In this document: in pieces, positions 32,928 to 38,561 of the stretch
Layout: the number at the start of each line of letters is the position of its first letter
How positions within the stretch are numbered: position 1 is the stretch's first letter
Source of the DNA: Planctomycetaceae bacterium
GTDB taxonomy: Bacteria; Planctomycetota; Planctomycetia; Planctomycetales; Planctomycetaceae
Reading direction: 5' to 3'
DNA: 38,561 nt
NCBI GenBank assembly: GCA_013813775.1
Contig: JACCRE010000114.1
Location: forward strand, 1-38,561
Position numbers and translations under genes: made by a program
The notes under the pieces: generated by a model
Seen by the model: only the letters and a program-made list of their open reading frames with translations
The model's database searches: none
What the model was told of the DNA's origin: nothing

Positions 32928-34085
32928 ATGAACGAACGACGGCTGCAATTTCGCGTCGGCCTGCTGGCGATCTCGGCGGTCGTCATCGCCGGATGGCTCG
33001 TCTTTCGCTTCGGCGACCTGCGAAAGCTCTGGCAGCCCACGTATCAGGTCGAGGTGCTCTTTGATCGGGCGCCCGACGTGTATGCCGGAACGCCCGTTCG
33101 CATCAACGGCATGAAGATCGGCAGCATCAGCGAAGTTCGGCTCGATGACGCCGGCGTGATCGCCGTTCTCGAACTCGACGCCGTCTACCCCGTCTTCGCC
33201 GACGCCGAGGTGAACCTGTCGCGGGGTCTGCTGGGCGATGCCAGCATCAACGTGCTGCCGGGACGTTCGCGACAGCCGGTCTCGGCCGATACGCCGATCA
33301 TCGCGCAGCCCTACGTCGATCCGATGGAGGCCGTGACACGGATGGAGGCGAACGTCGCCGTCGCCCTGGAATCCTTCCAGTCGACGAGCGAAGAGTGGCG
33401 GAAAGTCGGCACGCAATTGAGCGATCTGCTCGAAACGAATCGTGGCAACCTCGATGCGGTCGTCGAACGCACGGCGGAGTCATTGCACGAGTTCACGATC
33501 GCCATGCAGTCGTTCAGCAAGAGCGCCGATCAGGCGAATGCGATTCTCGGCGACCCCCGGAATCAAGAGAACTTGCGTCGAACCCTCGAAGCGGTGCCCG
33601 TGATGGTCGAAGACACGCGGGCCGTCATCGCGGCCGTCCGCACCGCCGTCCAGAAAGCCGATGAGAACCTCGCGAACCTGGCGGAAGCCACGGGACCGCT
33701 CGCCGATCGCTCGGCATCGATCGCCACCCGGCTCGACTCGACGCTCGCGAATCTCGAAAGTCTCTCGGCCGAGCTCAACGAGTTCGCTCATCTCGTGAAC
33801 GACAAAGACGGCACGTTGCGCGCGATGGCGACCAATCCATCGCTGTACCGCAATCTCGATCGCTCGGCGGAGTCCTTGACGGTTCTGCTGGCGAACCTGG
33901 AGCCGGTGCTGCGCGACATGCGGGTCTTCAGCGACAAGATCGCCCGCCGTCCCGAACTCATGGGTCTGGGCGGCGCGCTCGCTCCAAGCGACGGCACCAA
34001 AGGCGTGCAGCCGGCATCGCTCGAACGCTCGGTTCAGCCGGGGACGGCACGCGTCGGTTCACAGCCACGACGCTCGCCGAACTGA
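32928..34085 (+). CDS. mlaD: MlaD-family (MCE domain) lipid transport protein
   Basis: A 385-aa protein anchored by one N-terminal helix (about 9-26), with an MCE domain in about 38-120 (YQVEVLFDRAPDVYAGTPVRINGMKIGSI, LLGDASINVLPG). The remaining 230 residues form a long helical coiled-coil tail with a Pro/Ser-rich end. By family knowledge MCE proteins oligomerise into a lipid-conducting ring or tube between the membranes, and the helical tail may extend the channel. It follows mlaE and mlaF on the same strand, but 239 bp of repeat DNA intervenes. Confidence 0.92.
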   Translation: MNERRLQFRVGLLAISAVVIAGWLVFRFGDLRKLWQPTYQVEVLFDRAPDVYAGTPVRINGMKIGSISEVRLDDAGVIAVLELDAVYPVFADAEVNLSRGLLGDASINVLPGRSRQPVSADTPIIAQPYVDPMEAVTRMEANVAVALESFQSTSEEWRKVGTQLSDLLETNRGNLDAVVERTAESLHEFTIAMQSFSKSADQANAILGDPRNQENLRRTLEAVPVMVEDTRAVIAAVRTAVQKADENLANLAEATGPLADRSASIATRLDSTLANLESLSAELNEFAHLVNDKDGTLRAMATNPSLYRNLDRSAESLTVLLANLEPVLRDMRVFSDKIARRPELMGLGGALAPSDGTKGVQPASLERSVQPGTARVGSQPRRSPN

Positions 34086-34124
34086 GTCTCAGAGCGGCGA
34101 TTGTGTAGGAGAGCGCATCGGACT

Positions 34125-34228
34125 GTTGGGTGGCACGCCCAGACCAACGGGATGGGCGTGGCGAGCGCGCAGGGATCGTCGCGCGCCGCTTGGCCACGCC
34201 CTTCGTACCTCAGGGCGTGCCACCCAAC
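34125..34228. repeat. GTGGCACGCCC-type inverted-repeat element with perfect 16-bp arms
   Basis: GTTGGGTGGCACGCCC (34125-34140) and its exact inverted copy (34213-34228) flank an inner 9-bp pair (GGGCGTGGC 34154-34162 with GCCACGCCC 34193-34201) and a central GCGCGC pair. It fills the gap between the convergent mlaD and PEGA genes and may end both transcripts. Confidence 0.9.
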
Positions 34229-34229
34229 G

Positions 34230-34667
34230 TCACTGACCGATCATGGCCCGGCTGCGGAAGGCGTCGGCGCGGCCGCGCAGATCTCCCGTGGGCTGCGGCA
34301 CAGTCGGCCGCATGTTGTAGGTCAGGTCATGCCGGTTCGTGACCGTCACCGGCAGCAGGTTGTCGCTGACGAACTCGATGCCCGGGTACTGATACCAAGG
34401 CTTCTCGAACGACTGCAACGTGGTCAAAGTCTCGTAGCCGTCCTTGACGAGCGTCACTTCTCGCGTCGCGTAATAGGTGAAATCCACCGACGCGGGCGTA
34501 TATCCGATCTCACGGCCGTCGACGAGCACCATCGCACCCGGCGGGTTCGAGCGGATCGTCATACGTCGCTGGACCGACTGGCAGCCGGGAGCGATCGTCG
34601 CCACGACGGAAGCCACGACGGCTCCGCGCAACAACCTTCGCCAGAAGTTCCGACGAGCCAACGGCAC
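34230..34667 (-). CDS. PEGA-domain lipoprotein
   Basis: A 145-aa envelope lipoprotein. The lipobox IAPGC puts the lipidated Cys at C29. A PEGA domain follows (SNPPGAMVLVDGREIGYTP and VTLVKDGYE), a small beta-sandwich often found in surface proteins. The tail (about 80-145) is unassigned. The start is GTG at 34667. It converges with mlaD; a role with the Mla system is conceivable but not shown. Confidence 0.85.
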   Translation of the reverse strand: MPLARRNFWRRLLRGAVVASVVATIAPGCQSVQRRMTIRSNPPGAMVLVDGREIGYTPASVDFTYYATREVTLVKDGYETLTTLQSFEKPWYQYPGIEFVSDNLLPVTVTNRHDLTYNMRPTVPQPTGDLRGRADAFRSRAMIGQ

Positions 34668-34778
34668 CGGAGTCCGTCCTCGGGGTTAGAGAGCAGGAGG
34701 CGGATTGTCGTGACGACGTCGATTTGGGTCAAGACGACTCAGCGAGTCGTCGCAATCAGGGTTTTGTGAGTGCCAACG

Positions 34779-34909
34779 CGGAGAACGGAAGAAGTGGGAA
34801 CGGAAGAAGGTGAGAAGACAGAAGACAGAATGAGTGGTTCCACGCGGCGGCAAGATGTTCTTCTCTCCTGACTCCTGTCTTCTTCCGTTCTCACTTCTCC
34901 CGTTCTCCG
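34779..34909. repeat. Inverted-repeat element with direct-repeat arms (GAACGGAAGAAG type)
   Basis: The left arm 34779-34808 and right arm 34880-34909 are inverted copies with two mismatches in 30. Each arm repeats the unit GAACGG(A/G)AGAAG, so the strand is strongly purine-rich on one side and pyrimidine-rich on the other. Similar partial stretches occur near 17246-17285 and 30797-30826. Confidence 0.8.
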
Positions 34910-34914
34910 AAGGG

Positions 34915-34944
34915 TTTACCGACACTGCGACACGCGACTAAGAT
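34915..34944 (+). promoter_or_regulatory. Candidate promoter of the PP2C phosphatase gene
   Basis: TTTACC (34915-34920) and TAAGAT (34939-34944) are 18 bp apart, each matching consensus at four positions. The site lies directly after the repeat element and about 70 bp before the start codon. Confidence 0.4.
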
Positions 34945-35012
34945 GCCGGGAGAGAAGCGATATACGGCCATTGCTTTCGCCAGGTCGGAGGCGCCCGACT
35001 CCGGATCAGCCC

Positions 35013-36338
35013 ATGCGGTGGGAACAGCCCGTTCGTTTCGCCGCCTTAAGCGATCTCGGCTTGCGGCGGCAGAACAATGAAGACGCCGCCACCGTCCGCA
35101 TCTCTTCGGATGGGGACGCGTATCGACGTCGTGGCCATCTGTTCGTGGTCGCCGACGGCATGGGCGGGCACGCGGTCGGAGAACTCGCGAGCCGCATCGC
35201 CACCGAGTCTTTGCCGCTGACGTACCTGAAGTCCCGTCAGTCGAACGTCGGCGAGGCGCTCCGCGAGGCCATCACGGCGGCCAACAACTCGATTCACGAG
35301 AAGGGGCAGGCGAATCGAGATTTCGCCCGGATGGGCACGACCTGCACCGCGCTCGTCCTCGCGGACCACGGAGCGTTCATCGGTCACGTGGGCGACAGTC
35401 GCTGTTATCGCATCCGCCGGGGGCGCATCGATCAACTCACGTTCGATCACAGCCTGCAATGGGAACTCATTCGTCGCGGAGGCATGAATCCCGAAGACGT
35501 GTTCCTGCAAGAGCCGCGGAACGTCATCACACGGTCGCTCGGACCTGAACCGACGGTCGAAGTCGACATCGAAGGCCCGTTCGCGGTGCTGCCCGGGGAT
35601 GCCTACGTTCTTTGCAGCGACGGACTGCCGAATCACGTCGCCGATAGTGAGATCGGCGCGATCGCCGGAAATCTGCCTCCCGCCGAGGCGTCCCGCCTGC
35701 TCGTCCACCTCGCCAACGCACGCGGGGGCACCGACAACGTCACCGCCATCGTCGTGAACGTCGGCCCGCTTCCCGCCGAGTTCGCCGGCCGGCCGCTCGA
35801 GGATCCGACCGAGCCGCCCTCGATCTGGCTGTTGATCCTGGCTTGGGTGATCGCGGCGGTCTTCCTGATCGGCGTCGTGCTTGGGGTGACCGGTCGATAC
35901 GTCGAAGGCGTCGTGACGGCGGCCCTGTCGGTGATCGCCCTGGCGACGGTGCTGTTTCTGCTCTGGCAACGCTGGTATCGACGACCTCGCGAGAAAACAT
36001 TGCACGGCGACGAAACCGTGCATTGGCGGCCTTATCGAACGGCGGCGGCAGCCCTCACCGATGATTTTCTCAAGATGCTCTCAAGGATTGAAGCCGATTT
36101 GCGACGGGCCGCCGACGAAGAAGGCTGGCCCGTCAAGCAAAGCCGGTATGAGCACCAATCCGCGGCGGCGCGTCAGGCGCTTGCCAACGGCCGAAGGGTC
36201 GAAGCGCTCGATGCGGTCGGAAAGGCGATCGATACGCTGATGCGCGGTATGACGCGTCTTCGTCGCCCCGAAGCCGACCCGCTTCCCGACCTTTGCCCCG
36301 ATCCGACCCCGCATCCGACCCCGCATCCGACAAGCTGA
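35013..36338 (+). CDS. Membrane-anchored PP2C-family Ser/Thr protein phosphatase
   Basis: A 441-aa protein. The metal-dependent phosphatase domain (1-255) has all main motifs: DLGLRRQNNED (14-24), VADGMGGHAVGE (from D48), MGTT, GDSRCYRI (127-134), SDGLPNH (202-208) and DN at 241-242. Two membrane helices (about 271-292 and 298-317) follow, and then a helical C-terminal region of about 110 residues ending in a DPTPHPTP repeat read from ATCCGACCCCGC units. It should dephosphorylate Ser/Thr on proteins such as substrates of Hanks-type kinases, none of which is in the window. The ATG at 35013 fits the family N-terminus; a TTG at 34971 is the longer option. Confidence 0.92.
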   Translation: MRWEQPVRFAALSDLGLRRQNNEDAATVRISSDGDAYRRRGHLFVVADGMGGHAVGELASRIATESLPLTYLKSRQSNVGEALREAITAANNSIHEKGQANRDFARMGTTCTALVLADHGAFIGHVGDSRCYRIRRGRIDQLTFDHSLQWELIRRGGMNPEDVFLQEPRNVITRSLGPEPTVEVDIEGPFAVLPGDAYVLCSDGLPNHVADSEIGAIAGNLPPAEASRLLVHLANARGGTDNVTAIVVNVGPLPAEFAGRPLEDPTEPPSIWLLILAWVIAAVFLIGVVLGVTGRYVEGVVTAALSVIALATVLFLLWQRWYRRPREKTLHGDETVHWRPYRTAAAALTDDFLKMLSRIEADLRRAADEEGWPVKQSRYEHQSAAARQALANGRRVEALDAVGKAIDTLMRGMTRLRRPEADPLPDLCPDPTPHPTPHPTS

Positions 36339-36364
36339 AATCCCGGGCTGGAAATGGGGCGGAG

Positions 36365-36435
36365 CGTCTTTCCGAGCCGCGACCGTCAGGGAGCGATTGA
36401 AGACATCCCGACGCTGCCTGACGGTCGCGGCTCTG
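36365..36435. repeat. GACCGTCAGG-type inverted-repeat element, copy 2
   Basis: The left arm 36365-36395 shares its sequence with the arms of the element at 29893-29970. The right arm 36412-36435 is a shorter inverted copy (core CCTGACGGTCGCGGCTC). It lies between the phosphatase and kinase genes. Confidence 0.85.
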
Positions 36436-36499
36436 TTCGAATGACCGGAGTTCAGAAACCGCCGCTGCTCGCCAGTACCGTACCGGCCGCGAGGCGGGC

Positions 36500-36529
36500 T
36501 TGTCCCCTGTCGTTCGCCGTTGATACACT
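36500..36529 (+). promoter_or_regulatory. Candidate promoter of the HAMP histidine kinase gene
   Basis: TTGTCC (36500-36505) and TACACT (36524-36529) are 18 bp apart, each matching consensus at four positions, with about 72 bp of leader to the GTG start. Confidence 0.35.
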
Positions 36530-36607
36530 CCCGTTTGCGACAGAGCGCGTCCGACAGGATGTCGGATTCCGCCGTCGCCTGGGCGGATGTTCGACAGGGA
36601 GGTCGCC

Positions 36608-38152
36608 GTGCTCTTTACTCGCAGCATCCGCCGCAAGATGGCCTTTCTGCTGGCCCTCGTGGCGGTGATGCTGCTGGTCTCCACCGTTTCGGGCCTGGCG
36701 AGCCTGCGCTGGTATTACAACGCGATTCGCGAGCTGGATTTCAGCGTCAACGAAATGCCTCGGCGGGGCGACCTCGACGTCGCCGTCGGCGGCCTGTTCG
36801 AGCCGCTGCTCGCCGAACTTCCGCCGGACGTGCAGCGGAAGGAATTCTCCAAGGCGCTCTGGAAGGTGCGACAGGAGATCGACCAGTTTCGCCGCAAGCT
36901 CGCGAACGTGCCGCAGAGCACGTCGATTCAGTCGCAGAGGGCGTTTTCGGACCCGACGCTCGTCAGGATCGACAATCAGCTTCGTGCGATCGACCAGATC
37001 GTACCCCATCTCGGGAACCCGGAGACCCGTGCCGTCGCCGTCAATGACTTGCGACTGCACGCCGAGATACTTGTCGGCCGCGTGCAGGACATTCCCGATC
37101 CGCAGACGAGCCTCTCGAAAACGATCACCAACGCCGTCGAAGGGTATGACACTCGCGTCGGGTGGATCGTCGGCAGCGGTGTCGTCGTGCTCGTGCTGTT
37201 CCTGAGCGTCTTGCGTTACGGTTACTGCGGAATTTTCGGGCCGTTGCGTCAGTTGCACCGCGGAGCCCGTCGCGTCGCCCAGGGAGACTTCGACTATCGC
37301 GTCAAACTGAAGCGAGTGAACACCGACGACGAGATCCACGAACTCGCCGACGCCTTCAACCGCATGACCGACCGCTTTCAGGAGATCACCCGCGATCTCG
37401 ACGCGCAGGTCCAGGAACGAAGTCAGCAGCTCGTGCGCTCCGAACGACTCGCCGGCATCGGTTTCCTCTCAGCGGGCGTGGCCCATGAGATCAACAATCC
37501 GCTGTCGGCGATCGCGATGGCGGCGGAATCGCTCGACGACCGTTCCGAGGAACTTTTCGGCAACCTCCCCGAACTCGACAGGAAGCTCGTCCGGCAATAC
37601 CTGTCGATGATTCAGCGGGAGTCCTTTCGCTGCCAGCAGATCACGCGCCGCCTGCTCGATTTCGCGCGCGGTCAGGATGGAGCCAATCAACGGTTCGACC
37701 TCACCGGCACCATCATCGAAGTTCTCGAGATGGTGGGGCACATGGGCAAGTACCGCGAGCGGAACATCACGCTGCGGCACACAGGACCGGTGCATCTCGA
37801 AGGCAACGGACCCGAAATCAAGCAGGTCGTGCTCAATCTCGTCGCCAATTCGCTCGAAGCGATGGAAGACGGCGGCACGCTCGACATCGGCGTCACCGAG
37901 CAGACCGACGCGATCGTGATCCTGTTCAAAGACGACGGCTGCGGCATGACCGAAGACGTGATCGCGCATCTGTTCGAGCCCTTCTTCACCAAACGCAAGG
38001 GCGGCAAGGGCACGGGACTCGGCCTGTCCATCAGCCACCGGATCGTCGCCGATCACGGCGGAACGATCGAAGCGACCAGCGAAGGCCTGGGCAAGGGCAG
38101 CACCTTCCGGGTGCGTCTGCCTCGACGCGTCGCGACGAAACTCGCCGCCTGA
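36608..38152 (+). CDS. HAMP-domain sensor histidine kinase (NtrB/AtoS-like)
   Basis: A 514-aa membrane kinase. Two transmembrane helices (about 11-31 and 185-205) bracket an extracytoplasmic domain of about 150 residues without recognisable fold. A HAMP domain follows (about 210-262), then a short coiled coil and the DHp domain with phosphoacceptor H293 in VAHEINNPLSAI. The catalytic domain has VLNLVANSLEAM, DDGCGM, FEPFFTKR and GTGLGLSIS. The HEINNPL form of the H box is typical of kinases that pair with NtrC-type regulators. The GTG at 36608 has AGGGAGG 5 nt upstream, better than the ATG at 36587. The response regulator beginning at 38426 is its likely partner. Confidence 0.92.
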   Translation: MLFTRSIRRKMAFLLALVAVMLLVSTVSGLASLRWYYNAIRELDFSVNEMPRRGDLDVAVGGLFEPLLAELPPDVQRKEFSKALWKVRQEIDQFRRKLANVPQSTSIQSQRAFSDPTLVRIDNQLRAIDQIVPHLGNPETRAVAVNDLRLHAEILVGRVQDIPDPQTSLSKTITNAVEGYDTRVGWIVGSGVVVLVLFLSVLRYGYCGIFGPLRQLHRGARRVAQGDFDYRVKLKRVNTDDEIHELADAFNRMTDRFQEITRDLDAQVQERSQQLVRSERLAGIGFLSAGVAHEINNPLSAIAMAAESLDDRSEELFGNLPELDRKLVRQYLSMIQRESFRCQQITRRLLDFARGQDGANQRFDLTGTIIEVLEMVGHMGKYRERNITLRHTGPVHLEGNGPEIKQVVLNLVANSLEAMEDGGTLDIGVTEQTDAIVILFKDDGCGMTEDVIAHLFEPFFTKRKGGKGTGLGLSISHRIVADHGGTIEATSEGLGKGSTFRVRLPRRVATKLAA

Positions 38153-38188
38153 TCCTTCGTGATCCATCTCGCGAGACGCTCTCGCTCA

Positions 38189-38228
38189 AACGCTTGCGGC
38201 TTCGCGGCAACGCGAAACCGCAAGCGTT
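38189..38228 (+). terminator. Very strong hairpin after the kinase gene
   Basis: AACGCTTGCGG (38189-38199) pairs perfectly with 38218-38228, and an inner TTCGCG pairs with CGCGAA around GCAA. The following sequence (CTTCGTTTCC) is only weakly T-rich. A looser outer pair (ATCTCGCG 38166-38173 with CGCGAGAT 38257-38264) surrounds it, so it may equally be a dispersed palindromic element. Confidence 0.55.
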
Positions 38229-38295
38229 CTTCGTTTCCGAGAACGCGCTTGAGTCGCGCGAGATCTTGTTAAGTGAAAAAATTGCAAAAGTCGGA

Positions 38296-38324
38296 TTGGC
38301 TCACGCGATCGGTTCTGATATCTA
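38296..38324 (+). promoter_or_regulatory. Weak candidate promoter before the response regulator
   Basis: TTGGCT (38296-38301) and TATCTA (38319-38324) are 17 bp apart. Matches to consensus are poor (four and three of six), so this is tentative. Confidence 0.25.
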
Positions 38325-38425
38325 GCTCATCTCTTCTCCTACGGTCATGGACGACTTTCGCACCGCGGTGACGGCGATTCGCCGGCGCTGCCCGTGCGCA
38401 GGGACGCATTGAGGCGATCAATCAG

Positions 38426-38561
38426 TGCCCGAGAAATCCGCTCATAAGCTGAAGCTCCTCTTCGTCGACGACGAACCTGCCATCCGCGACATCATGTCGA
38501 TCGAGCTGCCTCGCATGGGGCACCAGGTCACGATTTGTGCCGACGGCGAGAAGGCGATCGC
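38426..38561 (+). CDS. Response regulator receiver domain, cut by window end
   Basis: Only the first 45 codons are present. LKLLFVDDEPAIRDIMSIEL gives the acidic pocket (D15-D16-E17) of a receiver domain, and MGHQVTICADGEKAI continues the fold; the phosphoacceptor Asp lies beyond the window. The start is GTG at 38426. Following a kinase of the HEINNPL type, it is likely to be an NtrC-family regulator, but the output domain is not visible. A hairpin and 270 bp separate it from the kinase. Confidence 0.85.

Larger units (their letters stand above)
34668..35012. other. Divergent gap, PEGA lipoprotein / PP2C phosphatase
   Basis: 345 bp without a gene, containing the inverted-repeat element at 34779-34909 and, after it, the likely promoter of the phosphatase. 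Confidence 0.5.

Noticed and set aside
38347-38413. 21-codon frame starting ATG GAC GAC
   Set aside because: It is short, has no ribosome-binding site, and looks like chance in the leader of the response regulator.

Overview
The window looks like a chromosomal segment of a member of the Planctomycetota. This rests on gene content and style: GC-rich DNA, two secreted formylglycine-type sulfatases (one with C-terminal EF-hands), many exported proteins, weak or absent Shine-Dalgarno sequences at several starts, and long intergenic gaps filled with short inverted-repeat elements. No phylogenetic marker allows a genus call.

Layout. (1) 1-4265: a tRNA-Lys(CUU) gene with promoter and intrinsic terminator, then a stand-alone type IIG-like restriction-modification enzyme and a 554-bp structured non-coding stretch. 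(2) 4266-10655: a sulfatase; a DNA and tRNA maintenance cluster (AlkA-type glycosylase, dihydrouridine synthase, and divergently Tag glycosylase); and an oligopeptidase A gene that overlaps tag tail to tail. (3) 10985-14087: a secreted alpha/beta hydrolase, then an accessory block of two tandem hicB-hicA toxin-antitoxin modules and an unrecognised 367-aa gene. (4) 14179-17242: a fatty-acid desaturase beside a histidine kinase/OmpR-type response regulator pair. Between regulator and desaturase lie four GTCA-containing heptamers at exactly 11-bp spacing, like a Pho box. (5) 17415-24933: alanine dehydrogenase, nadC, a GT39-like membrane glycosyltransferase and a very large polytopic membrane protein with a zinc ribbon. 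(6) 24958-30685: mobA with a carboxymuconolactone-decarboxylase-like protein, a sialidase-like protein, a second sulfatase, a dienelactone hydrolase and a leucine-rich-repeat protein. (7) 30962-34667: mlaE-mlaF-mlaD lipid-transport genes and a PEGA lipoprotein. (8) 35013-38561: a membrane-anchored PP2C phosphatase, a HAMP histidine kinase and the start of its probable partner response regulator.

The two most interesting signals are: (a) the 11-bp-phased operator array at the desaturase promoter, next to a two-component system whose kinase has only a two-helix membrane hairpin as input, which suggests a membrane-state or phosphate circuit controlling lipid desaturation; and (b) the tandem hicBA block with a downstream co-directional gene that may have a nuclease-like core. 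A third layer is the set of dispersed palindromic elements: at least four families, with members in most intergenic gaps over about 150 bp, including inside the mla gene cluster and between the kinase and regulator genes.
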